Source of the DNA: Malania oleifera
Lineage: Eukaryota > Streptophyta > Magnoliopsida > Santalales > Ximeniaceae
DNA length: 64,000 bases
NCBI RefSeq assembly: GCF_029873635.1
Contig: NC_080417.1
Location: 29,535,682-29,599,681 of the forward strand
Direction of reading: 5' to 3'
Of the stretch, positions 35,817-47,583 are shown piece after piece. Under the pieces are notes generated by a model, which was given only the letters and a program-made list of their open reading frames with translations, had not been told where the DNA came from and made no database searches. Each line of letters starts with the position of its first letter. Positions within the stretch are counted from its first letter, which is position 1. A program made the position numbers and the translations under genes.

Positions 35817-37703
35817 TGTTGGCCTTACAAGGTCTAATACTCTATTTTGATGCTAACAAACAAGTAGGACTTAACATGCTTAGGTTGAGTGTTGTATTTT
35901 CTTAGGAATCAATGTTGAAAGTACTTATGTAGCATGAATCAAAGTCTAAAGACCATAAGAGCATGATGATTAAAAAAGATCAACATGGGAGCTCAAAGTC
36001 TGAATCAATGAAGAAATATCAAAAGGGTTTAAAGAGATGAAAGCTCATATAATTTTGAGAGATCAGAGACTAGCAACAAAGAAAGTTTAGAGCAAAGAAG
36101 AATTTTTAAGTACTTAGGAAAAGTTTTTGTAAGTACATTAAGTTTATTCAAATATGAAATTTTCATTTTGAAGCTCATTAAGCATAGAGACTTAGGGACC
36201 TTAAGATAAAACTTGTAATATGTTTTTAAAGTTAAAACAAATTTATATTCCAAACAACAATAAGAGAGAAATCAAAAATTGACTAGAAAAGAAAAACATT
36301 CAGTGGAAAGATGACTAGCCAAATTAACAAGGCTTAAAACTCAAACACAGAAACCTGACAGACGACTATCATGGCTCTGACAGATGACTGCTAGTGAAAA
36401 GTGAGAAGACTGTGAAGGTTTCACCAGACGACTGTCCACCTTCTATGTTATTGAAAGCCTTAAAATTATACATGGACAGACGGCTGCCACCTCATATTCT
36501 AGTGACAAACAATTGCCACTCAAGGGACAGACGACTGCCACCTTTCTGCTTATGTTATTATAGTTATATTAAATGGACAGACGACTACCAGGACTTCACG
36601 GCATTTTTCTATTTTCCAACGGATATAATTTTTGAAATTCAAATATTTGGAAACTCAAATAAGTTTAATATAAGGAAACAACTCTGAGTATTCTTAGGGA
36701 ATAAGCAAGAAGGTTTTCTACATCTATAAATACCCCTAAGACACATTGATTTCTACATCAAGATCATTAAGAAATCATATTTTGCTGTCATACTCTCTCA
36801 TTCTGAATACTCTCTCATTCTGAATTTCTGAAAGTGCTTCAAATTGCTCTCATCCTTGGTCGAAATTACGAGAAGTTTTGCTGAATCTCTCACCGTGTTT
36901 GATCATTGAGTTGTTGATTCTTTCATTGAAAGATACCTACGGTGATAAGTTTCTAAGAGCTTCATTCTGAAATTCATATTTTGAATTTACTGAAGTGCAT
37001 AAGTGTTCCAAATTTGTACTAATCAGCTCTTTAAGGAGCAAGTTCTTGTACGTATTGTTTTCTATCTTTGTAACAGGATTTGTTGACGATTTGAGTTTTG
37101 AATCTTTGGACCAAACAAGGGGAGATTGTTTGGAGAAGGTGGGCTCTAGCCTTACCCAAGGAGTGCTTGTAACTGGTTTTGTTCCGGCTGATAAAGGAAC
37201 GGTAATAGTGATTCCTTTGGCGGTTTTGCCAAGGGCGAGGATGTAAGCTGTGTTGAAGCCGAACCTCGTAAAAATCCCTGTGTTCTTCGTTCTCTACTCT
37301 ACTCTTTAATTTTTTTTTTAAAGATATAATCTGTGTGGTTGTTTTAAATTTCAATTATGAATGTTTGGTTGTTAAATAGACCGGAAGGTAATTCGTTTTG
37401 GATAAATCAGTATTGATTGCGAAAACCGAAAGGGATTACGTTGGTTGATTATCCTTGACCTATTAATCTGAAAGTTTATTGAAAAACTGAACATTGGGAA
37501 GAAAAATAATTGTGATACAAGGCTTGTACTGAGTGCAGCAAATTTTCACATATATTGTTACATAAATTGAGTGTTTGATCTTGTTGTGTTGATTGTGATT
37601 GTTTCTAAGATTTACAACTTAAAAGAACTAATCCTAAAGGGACTATTTAAAAAAAAAAAAATTCAAATCAACCCCCCCTTTTGGGAAGTTATTCCTAATT
37701 TCA
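35817..37703 (+). repeat. 3' LTR of the SIRE-like element
   Basis: This 1887-bp LTR directly follows a polypurine tract and ends TAATTTCA before the target duplication TGTAC. It has the same palindrome cluster (36300-36600) as the 5' LTR but fewer copies. Confidence 0.92.
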
Positions 37704-38976
37704 TGTACTATTATGAGATGGAATGTGTAATCTTATGATGAGAATATTACTGATGCAATGAGATGAACCAACATATTAAAATGTAAATTCTAAAATGTGA
37801 ATACTGAAATGTGGAAATGATAACCCTGTTGGACTGGAGTTGGATAGAGAGCACAGTACCGTTGCTAGCGAGATGTTAGTGCAACCACATGCTCTCGTGG
37901 AGAGTGTGATGTGACAGTTGATTGAGCTAGTAAGAAGGGTAGTTTTATCACCTGACATCCGGACCAGGAGTGGACCGGCCAATTATACAACAGACAGATA
38001 GTTTCCTTGTTTTGATCTAACCGGGTAAGCCAACCGCGGTTAGGTTTAGCCTTCGGGCTGCACAACCTGGTCATGGGGGGAAGCATGACGATGTGAATAT
38101 CCTCAGGGCAACCGTGAATTACATACATGATGTGTATTTGTTACTGGTGGACACTCATGAGCTAGTTTGTGAAATGAAAATGCGAAATGAAAGAGTGTGA
38201 GTTTAATTGCATAAATAATTAGGGCGAAGTAAAACTCTTCTCCTGAAGGCTTACTGAGTAAGGTGAGTGCCCTAATAAGTATCAGTTGTAACTGCACCTG
38301 AGTTAATCGAGCAAGATTACAAATGATATTAGAGTAGAGGGGCGCTACATGTATGTGCGTGTAATCTCCCCTATCCTCAGGAACTTTCGCTGTTAAATAT
38401 TGGTTGTATATGTGTAAGTATAAGGAATGGTAACATAGCTTATGAAATTATATTTTATGATTATGAGTACATATCGGAATATTTTCTCGGATGATGTAAT
38501 CACTTAAATGAGTATATTACGATATAACTAAACTCATACTGTCACACACTGTGAATAATTTATTCCGTCTTACAGAAAGGTGTCTCACCCAAATATCTAA
38601 ATATTCTAAAAAATCATGACAGACTAGGAGATAGAGTTCCGAGATAAAGGGGAGCTAGTGCCCTAATAGTCAGGGTAAGTGTTTTGTATTGGAGATGTGT
38701 TTGTGTAATCCCCTAGGGTATGTTGTTGATTTTGGAGATGTGTATAGATATGTGTATATATGGATGGATAGTTCTCCAGTATCTGTATTCTGGATGGTAT
38801 GTAAATTTTGACTTCCGTTGTTAGGTATGTTTGTATGAAATAATCTGATTACCTGATACCCTTTTTCGTGTCGGGTTATGTTGATATGGTATCAAAGTTT
38901 GTGACGTGGCAGATGATTGACTTATTGATTATTGTTTATAAAAATAATGATATGAAAATCGGGGCGTCACATTATA

Positions 38977-39256
38977 AGTTTAAAACTTTTAAAAATTAAA
39001 AATTAATTTTTTTTTTGAAAAATTTTATGCAGTTCTATTATTATCATCAATTTTTTTTCAAATATTACATATTTATCAATGCATTAATTATATTTTCTAA
39101 AAGTATATATCTATTTTAGTCATATTAATACTTTTAACCATTTTATAACTTTTTTACCAAATATTTAAAGTTAATTTTTTCTTTCTAACAACTCTTTTTT
39201 ATAGGAAGGGGAAATTTTTTTTAGAATAATATAAAAAAGAAGTCAAGAGAGGGCCA
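38977..39256. other. AT-rich spacer, no gene
   Basis: AT-rich DNA with poly(T) runs between the gypsy solo LTR and the tandem duplication. Confidence 0.6.
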
Positions 39257-40250
39257 AACTAAGCCCTAATTTCTTTTCTAAGCAATTAATACCACCAAAT
39301 TTATCATTTGACAAACTTTTTAACTAGACTAGACAGGTGAATTGGGAAAAAAATTATTTCCTTTTGTAGTTTGCATCTTACACAATCTTTTCCATAAAAT
39401 AAAATACAGTTATCTTGATTATACTATCCAAAATCTTAATACATAATTCACATTAAGAATTTTTATTCATATTTAAAAAAAATAGTATTAACAATTAATT
39501 TGTTTCTATATAATCAAATGTAGAATCTATTTCCTCTTTCCTTATTTTTTTAGCTTTTTTTTTTTTTTCAAATTGAAAATTAAAATTTATCATTTAATGC
39601 ATTAAAAAAAATACATGTGGACCGTTATTGATATTTTTGAAATGTTAATAACACCTTCCATCTACATTTTCTTCAAATGTATTTTAAACAAAATATGTAC
39701 TAAAATTTTAGGATGTCATGTAATAATCGAGGATGATAATAAATTGTAATAATATATTAAACTAAACCCTACTTTCTTTTCTAAGCAGTATTACCAAATT
39801 CATTATTTGGCAAATTTTATCACTAGATTAGACTGGTGTATTGGGAAAAATTTATTTCCCTTTGTAGTTTGCATCTTATACGGTAGTTTCCTTATAAAAT
39901 GCAATTATTTTGATTATATTATCCAAAATCTTAATACATAAATCACATGAAGAGGTGTTATTCGTATTTTTAAAAAGTAGTATTAACACTTAATTTTTTT
40001 CTATATAATGAAATGTAGAATATATTTCTTCTTTCCTTATTTTTCAATCTTTTTTATTTTCAAAGTCAAAATTAAAATTTATCATTTAATGCATTAAAAA
40101 AAATACATATAGACCATTATTGATATTTTTGGAATGTCAATGACACCTTCCATCAACGTTTCTTTAAATGTATATTAAAACGAAATATGTGCTAAAATTT
40201 TAGGATGTCATGTAATAATGGAGGATAATAATAAATTGTAATAATATATC
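39257..40250. repeat. Two-copy tandem duplication, unit about 500 bp
   Basis: Copy 1 (39257-39759) and copy 2 (39760-40250) both start AACTAA(G/A)CCCTA and end near GTAATAATATAT. They match along their whole length with scattered substitutions and small indels (roughly 85-88% by eye). There is no coding potential and no terminal repeat suggesting a transposon. Confidence 0.9.
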
Positions 40251-40310
40251 ACTTTGTGCTTCAACATTTTAAGTAATAAAATAATATAATGAGAATATAG
40301 TGTTAGATAA

Positions 40311-42295
40311 TGTGATAACCCGAATAATAATGAGATTTAAATAATAAAGAGGAAAGTAAATGGAAACAGTAACAGAAGAAGGAAGTCGACTTCGTCGACG
40401 AGAAGATACCAAGAGAGGGTTTTGGGGAAATATGAAATTCATCAACGAAAATGCAGGTTCGTCGACGAAATTTCTACAAGACTCGTCAACGAGGTGACGT
40501 GTTTCGTTGACGAGGTGACGTGTCTCATCGACGAATCCAGCCCATAAAGATCAAAAACCTGGATTTAAACTTCAAAATTAAGGAAAATCTCACACTCTCT
40601 CTCCCCCTTCGGTTTCTCTCTCCTCTCTCTTCGATTCTGGCTCCGTCGCTCGCCAGATCGACGATCTAAGGCCACCACGACGCTCCTAGAGAAGTTCTTT
40701 GCATATCTACCGGAGCGGATTGTCGGTGGAACTCCATTGAAATTCATTCCTGAATTGAGGTAAGGTTTTTTAAGCCAAATTTGGTCTTACGGTAGTTATA
40801 GGAAATGATATACACGTGAAAATACTGAAATTTAGTATTGGGAGTTTTCATTTTCAGGGTATTGATCAAGAAATCCTACGAGTGTGAGTTCAGAATTTAT
40901 AGGGGCTTTTCTCAGTAGCCAAGTAAGGGAATAAACTAAAATAGTTATTTTCCATGCAAATTATTATTATGTATGAGTAAACTTATTTTCAAGAAAGCAT
41001 GTATTATATCTGAATATTACAAAGGAAATGCACGTTTGAGAAAATGCTGCTATTATATTGAAATGTATATATATGTATGAGATGCCAGAAATTATGATTT
41101 TTAAAATACAATGTATGACTTTATACAACAAATGTGTGGCATGAATATTACTTTATGTGAAATGTATTACGATATGACTTTATTACGAATGAAGCATGTT
41201 TTCAGGAATATGAAATGTTACAGTACAAATGATGTTGAAAATGCATGATAATTGATTTATTTTCAGAATGATGTATATACGAAATGTTTGGCGCGAGGCC
41301 GTATTTATGAAATGTTTGGAGCGAGGTTGTATTTATAAAATGTTCGGCATGAGGCCGTATTTATGAAATGATATTCGGCGCGAGGCCGTATTTATGAAAT
41401 GATGAAAAGTGCTATAATATCATGTATTATATGTTATCAGAACCCGGATGTTAGTTCAATTCAGTTTAGGAGCACGGTACCGTAGGTTACAGATCAGATA
41501 TCTATGATCAGATTGGTGCTAACCACCCCACGAGGGGGTGAGAGATGGATAGTCGATGTGGCTTTTGGTAGAGTGTGGACATTTACCTGCCAATCCAGAC
41601 CAGGGTGTGGCGAGCCTATCGTACTTACAGACATTTTTGACTCGATAGTGGTCGGCCAGCCATTATCGGGTCCCGCCTTCGAGCTGCACAACCCGTCATG
41701 GGGGGTAATACATGACATCAGTTAGTTATTCATCCTGGGTATGTTTTCTGTATTATTGACTATAACAGACATTTCATGATCAATATGAATTATTAGAAAA
41801 TATGAAAGTATATGATTATTCCACCATGTTATGATGTATGTTTTTAAATATATGAAATGTACTGAGTATGTATAACTGTACTAAATATTCATGTTGTCAT
41901 ACAGTTGTATTTAGTTTATTTTCCCTTACTGAGAAGTGTCTCACCCCCAAACTTAATTAATTTTCAGGAGACCCTAAGAGACCGGCGGGTCGTGGTCGCC
42001 GTTGAGTTTATCGAGTTACCCCGTTAGGAGGGTAAGTCTTGTACTAGGATTAGGAGATTTTTGTTGTATGATCCTAGGTTTATTTTGACACTTTTGGAGA
42101 TTTTATTCAAATACTGTATTTTGGGAATGTAGTAGACTTTGGTATTATGTAATTAATGGTTTGATAGATGTAAATTATTTTTACTGCTGCTTAGGTTTCC
42201 GCTATTTATGTCAGGCTATCCCCGCTACCCACGGGTTCGGGTTGATGTTATTATTGTTTATGTTTATTATGTGATAAGTTAAGCAGGACGTTACA
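40311..42295 (+). mobile_element. Ty3/gypsy solo LTR
   Basis: The LTR begins TGTGATAACCCG and ends GGACGTTACA, about 1985 bp. It has GTCGAC palindromes near the start (40385-40540), the shared block ACTGAGAAGTGTCTCACC (41928-41945) followed by TTTTCAGG, a 34-bp tandem array (41281-41403), and CTGCACAACCCGTCATGGGG (41683-41702), also seen in the LTR at 38060. The candidate target duplication is GATAA on the left against GATAT on the right; the right side runs into a microsatellite and a copia LTR, so it is not certain. Confidence 0.8.
41281..41403. repeat. Tandem array of about 34 bp, four copies, in gypsy LTR
   Basis: Four copies of a unit with GGCGCGAGGCCGTATTTATG or a close variant, at 41290, 41320, 41350 and 41382 approximately. 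Confidence 0.85.
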
Positions 42296-42445
42296 GATAT
42301 ATATATATATATATAGTAGGGGCATTTTAGTCTATGTAAATATACTAGGTTTAGATTTATTTTTATTATGTATTTACTCTCTTTGTAGTAGTTGCTTCAG
42401 ACCATTGAATTCTGGTTTGTTGTGCGTAGCCCTCTCTCCCTTTTT

Positions 42446-42496
<51 letters not shown>

Positions 42497-45400
42497 CATT
42501 GGATTATGAACTCTAACATGGTATCAGAGCAGCCGATCCCCTTTGTGGATATTTGCTGCAGTCGTTGTCGTTCATGAGCTTTTCCTCACTACAGTCGCCG
42601 ACGACTGTGGTCGTCGTCGTCGCTCAACTTTCTTCCTAGTTGCATTGAAGCCGTTGTCATTGTCGTTGTTCATCCTTGCCGTACTAAGTTTTGCAATCAT
42701 CTTCTCCGCTGCACTGAGTTTTGCAATCTCTCAGAAGCCACAACATCTTCCCTGCCGCACTCTCCTTGCGTAATTGCACCCTTCTCGTCGGAATTGTACC
42801 CTCCTCGTACCGTCGTCGTTTAGAATCTGCAATCACCATCATCGTTCTTCGTTCAGCATCTGTAGTCGCCAACGTCGTTCATTCTCCTTGCATTGAACTC
42901 ACCCTCTTTTGTTTCAGCAGACAACACCGTCTTTGAATCTCTGCAGTTGTCATATGTAGTTACCGTCGTCGTTAATCATACTTGCACTGAGAGTTCTCTG
43001 CTCTTGATTATTTATAGTTGACAGAAAGGATTCAAAGTTTTCAGTGAGAACCAATTATTGCTTTCAGCTTTAGTGTCTCTCTTTTGTGATTTTTTTGTTG
43101 GGTGCGTCCGTATCTGTTCGTGTGTGGGGGGAACTGATTCAATGTAATGGGCGTTGAAACTTCGGTTTGATTTGTATGTTTAGAATTTCTAAGTTTGATT
43201 TGTGAGAGTCAAATCATTCGGCGAAATATAAAGTGTTTGCAGTACTATTTGTTTCTGAATTTACTAATTATTCTGTTTTTTGGACAATTGAGCAATTGAG
43301 AGTTCTTTGCATTTGAAGATGGTTATTGATTTAGCTATCTCAACTCTCACATAAGCTATCTTCCAATGGTCAAAATTGACGTCTCACTATTGCCATTGAT
43401 GAGTGTAGTTATTATAAGCACGAGGGTCATTGGAAGGCCCAATGTCCATTATTATTAAGTAAGGGACAAAAACAAACTTCGAAAGTTAGGCATTATCACA
43501 CTACAGCCACTACATTATCAGAAGAGTCGTCTCCCACCATGCCTACACTATTTCTTATTGTAGGGCAGTTATAGAAGCTTCAATCTACATCAAAGTCTAA
43601 TGTCTTATTTGTTTCTCCCTCCATAGGTTTGTCCTCCTTATCCACTTCAGGTATATCTTTGTCTACTTGGGTTTTTGATTCAAGTGCTACTCATGATATG
43701 CCAAATAACATCTCTCTATTTACATCAATTTCTTCTATCTTGACACCTTCTTCTATTTGGCTGCCAATGGTACCCCAATGCCATTGATAGGTTTTGGTTC
43801 TATCATTTCATCTTATTTGTGTCTTTCTGATGTTGATTGTATTCCTCAACTCTCATTGAATTTGATTTCTATTAGTCAACTATGTGATTCTAGATACTAT
43901 GTTTCTTTTACTCCAAACTCATGCTTTGTATAGGAGGCACATTCCAAGAAGCTGATTGGGACAGGCCGTAGGAAGGGGGGATTGTATGTGTTAGAAGAGT
44001 TTCGGGTCAAAGAATTTGCTGGTTCTAATATTGACTTGTCTTCTTTTCATTTGAGTTCCAATTCTTCTACTTTTTATTTATAGCATTCACATCTTGGACA
44101 TGCTTCTAGTTCTCGACTGAGATTTTTGGCTTCCACAAGTGCCTTAGGAAATTTATCTTCTCATGACCTTTCTGATTGTAGTGGTTGTAAGCTTGCAAAA
44201 TTATCTACTTTGCCCTTTAATAAAAGTACATCAATGTCTTTTGCACCCTTTGATCTAATGCATTAGGATTTTTGGGGACCAGCTCCTATTTCCTCAAAGG
44301 GAGGGTCCCGATATTATGTTTCTTTCATTGATGATTATACTCGTTTTACTTGGATATATCTTATGAAGAAACGTTCTGATTTCATTAGCATCTATAAAAT
44401 GTTTAGTGCTTTGGTTCAAACATAACATTCAACTGTTATTAAGTGTTTCAGGTGCGGTTTGGGGGAGAGGGGGAGGAGGGGGAATTCAATTCTACTGAGT
44501 TTTCCACCCTACTCACCTCTGATGGCGCCATACATCAATCATCGTGCATATACACTCCTGAGAAAAATGGTGTGGCTAAAAGAAAACATCGACACATCAT
44601 TGAGACAACTCGCTCCCTTCTCCTTTCTGGTGATGTTCCCAAACTTTTCTGGGGAGAAGCAGTTCTCACAGCCACATATTTGATTAACAGAATTTCTAAT
44701 GCTCTTAATTTGGGAGTCTCTCCTTATGAAAAATTGTATGGTAAGGCTCCAAAGTATTTTCATTTTAGAGTATTTGGTTGCACATGCTTTTTCCTCCGTC
44801 CTCATACTGAGTGCTCTAAGTTGTATGTACGATCATGTATGTGTGTGTTTCTTGGTTATGGTGATGGACAAAAAGGATATCGTTGTTATGATCTGGTAAC
44901 ACAAAAACTTTATGTTTCTCGTCATATCACCTTTCTTGAACACATTCCTTTCTTCTCTATTCCAACAAGCTCTAGCATTTTAAATGAGTCTGAACTTGTT
45001 AAAATTGACCCCTTTACTTGTGATATTGATTTAGAGTCTTCCCTAATTGCTCCTATTTCTTCTCCTTGTTCTTCACTTTATTCTGCAGGTACAAATCTCC
45101 CATCCTCCCTGGAGGACACCTCTTTATCTTTCAATCATGTGGACCCTGCATCTTCTCGTTATCCAACGCTACTACGCAGGCCCCCTTCTCATCTTGATTC
45201 ATATGTTCTTGCATCTAATTCTTGTTATTCTTCTAATTTTGCTACTTTTTTAGTTTCTTTTCATTTCCATTGTGAGCCTGCTTCCTAACTATAAGGAGGC
45301 AGCTCTTGACCCTCTTTGGCAACGGGCTATGAATGAAGAACTTGTTGCTTTGTATAAGACCGGCACGTGGGAGTTGGTACCTCTTCCTCCTGATGAAACG

Positions 45401-47025
45401 GTAGTGGGATGTTGCTAGGTCTACAAGATCAAAACAAGGTCTGATGATTCTCTTGAAAGATATAAGGCCCGTTTGGTTGCAAAAGGGTTTACTCAAAAAG
45501 TTGATTTTGATTATGAGGAGACATTTGTACTAGTTGCTAAGATGACATCGGTACGTACTTTGATTGCAGTAGCTTCTATTAATCAGTGGAGCCTCTCATA
45601 GTTAGATGTAAAAAATGTCTTCCTAAATGGGAATCTCAAAGAAGAAGTTTATATGTCTCCACCGCTGGTATTTTTCGTCATCCAGGGGAGGTCTATAGAC
45701 TAAGAAAAGCTTTGTATGGTCTTAAACAAGCTCCCAGGGCTTGGTTTGAAAAGTTCTCTAAAGTACTTTGTTCTTTTGGCTTTCTCTCAAGTGATCATGA
45801 TTTTGTTTTATTTACTCGTTATACATCTGCTGGGTGAATTATTCTCCTTCTTTATGTAGATGATATGATTTTAAGTGGCAATAATACAAATGAGATTGTA
45901 GAATTGAAATCAAAGCTGCACCACCACTTTGAAATGAAAGATTTGGGACCCCTGAGATACTTCCTTGGCATTGAGGTAGCGTATTCTTCTAAAGGTTATC
46001 TCCTCTCTCAGTCTAAATATGCAGCTGATGTCATTCACAAGCCTCGTCTTACTGATACTCGAATTGTAGAAACTCCTCTTGAACTCGATGTTCATTAGAC
46101 CTCTTATGATGGGGTTCCATTGGCGGATCCAATTTTTTCTGTACTATTGTTGGTAGTTTGCTCTATCTTTCCATCACTCAACCTGATATTACATATGCAG
46201 TTCATATTGTGAGTCAGTTTGTATCCTCTCCCACTATGATCCATTGGGCTACTGTTCTCCGTATCTAACATTATATTAGAGGGACATTGTATCGGAGTAT
46301 ATTACTTCCTTCTACATCTTCTTTGGAACCTTGTGCTTATTTTGACACTGATTGGGCTGGAAATCCTATAGACCATAAGTCCACAACTGGTTTCTGTATT
46401 TTTTTTTGTGACTCTTTCATTTCCAAGAAAAGTAAGAAGCAATCTGTAGTTTTTCGTTCTTCTACTGAGGCTGAGTATCGTGCCATGACTTCAGCTACTG
46501 CTGAAATAGTTTGTTTGCATTGGTTACTTACTGACATAAGTGTCTTACTTGCTGAACCCACTCCTATGTATTGTGACAACACTAGTGCTATTCAGATTGC
46601 TCATAACTCTATCTTTCATGAACGTACTAAGCATATTGAAATTGATTGTCACCTCACACGTCATCATCTTCACCTTGGTACCATCTCTCTCTCATTCATT
46701 TCCTCTACCATGCAGTTGACAGACTTCTTCACAAAGTCCCACACTATTAGTTGTTTCCAGTTTTTACTTGGCAAACTCTCGATGCTACTTGGTGCACCAT
46801 CGTGAGTTTGAGGGGAGATGTATCTAATATATATATTTAGTAGGGGCATTTTAGTCTATGTAAATATATTAGGTTTAGGTTTATTTTTATTATGTATTTA
46901 CTCTCTTTGTAGTTGTTGCTTCACACCATTGAATTCTGGCTTGCTATGTGCAGCCCTCTCTCCCTATTTGCAATCTTTGTCTCTCTCTCTCTCCTCTCTT
47001 TTGCATTGGATTATGAACTCTAACA
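42296..47025 (+). mobile_element. Ty1/copia element with short LTRs, broken
   Basis: The 5' LTR is about 42296-42518 and the 3' LTR 46819-47025 (TGTATCTAA...CTCTAACA), with primer-binding site TGGTATCAGAGC at 42519-42530 and polypurine tract GAGGGGAGA at 46810-46818. Parts in copia order: remains of gag with a degraded zinc knuckle (near 43400), protease (near 43670), integrase (about 44090-44950), reverse transcriptase (about 45290-46100) and RNase H (about 46320-46800). The gag zone is short for the family. LTRs are roughly 90% alike apart from a CT-repeat length difference, suggesting a few million years. It is broken in many places. Lineage is unassigned. It sits directly at the end of the gypsy solo LTR. 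Confidence 0.9.
42451..42494. repeat. (CT)n microsatellite in copia LTR
   Basis: About 22 CT units in the 5' LTR; the 3' LTR has a much shorter tract (46980-46999). Confidence 0.95.
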
Positions 47026-47583
47026 TATAGTACATTGGGATGTGTTTGCCATACCAAATTACGGACCTCAAATTTATATTTATTTGAACTTAAAATTTAA
47101 TGTAATTTAATATTATTTTTATCTAGAAATATTCAAACTTATATTTAAAATCTAAACTTCAATATTCTAAAGTCCTAAATACAAAATTAATATATTTTCT
47201 GACAAAAAGAAGACAAGCAATGTATTAACAATCAGACCCTTAAATTGAAAATATAATAGTTTCCTATTTTTAAAAACTGATTTTAATTACTTAAATTTAT
47301 TTACGATTATGAAAAAATATTTGCCATATCAAAAAGTGTAAATTCATAATTGCATGTGAGAATATCCAGAATCCAAAATTTTTGGAATATCCAAAAAATC
47401 CAAATCATTGAAGCATCAAATCTGATTCTTTAAAGTTGAAAATTCAATACTCGAAGATTAATGGGTGCGCACGACGCCTGTGCGCAGTCCGCGCCAAGCG
47501 CATTCAAGAACTTTCCGTAAAGCTTAAAAACCTCTCTCCCTCCCCCTCTCCCTAATTCTGCAACTGTAGAAAACCCCTACTCC
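47026..47583. other. Upstream region of the BAG-domain gene
   Basis: AT-rich DNA up to about 47460, then an abrupt rise in GC. A pyrimidine-rich leader (CCTCTCTCCCTCCCCCTCTC, 47531-47550) precedes the start codon. No clear TATA box was found. Confidence 0.5.

Larger units (their letters stand above)
26757..37703 (+). mobile_element. SIRE/Maximus-like Ty1/copia element, complete in layout but broken
   Basis: A 10.9-kb element flanked by a perfect target duplication TGTAC (26752-26756 and 37704-37708). Order: 5' LTR, primer-binding site TTGGTATTAGAGC (28663-28675), gag, pol (protease, integrase, reverse transcriptase, RNase H), an extra ORF in the env-like position, a polypurine tract AAAAAGGGGGAGA (about 35803-35815), 3' LTR. 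Long LTRs, the gag type and the extra downstream ORF point to the SIRE/Maximus lineage. The LTRs are about 92% alike over the first 190 bases by eye; with a commonly used plant rate of 1.3e-8 per site per year this gives roughly 2-4 million years. It is broken, with about half a dozen or more breaks from gag to RNase H. Confidence 0.92.
25550..38971 (+). mobile_element. Ty3/gypsy solo LTR, split by a SIRE-like copia element
   Basis: The LTR begins TGTAGTAATCC at 25550 and ends GGGGCGTCACA at 38971, with a perfect 5-bp target duplication TTATA (25545-25549 and 38972-38976). The copia element at 26757-37703 sits inside it; without that element and its duplication the LTR is about 2.47 kb. It has the shared block ACAGAAAGGTGTCTCACC (38573-38590), a module with GGCTTACTGAGTAAGGTGAG (38250-38269), and a primer-binding-site-like ATGGTATCAAAG near 38890, inside the LTR some 80 bases before its end. 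No internal region is present, so it is a solo LTR older than its copia guest. Confidence 0.9.
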
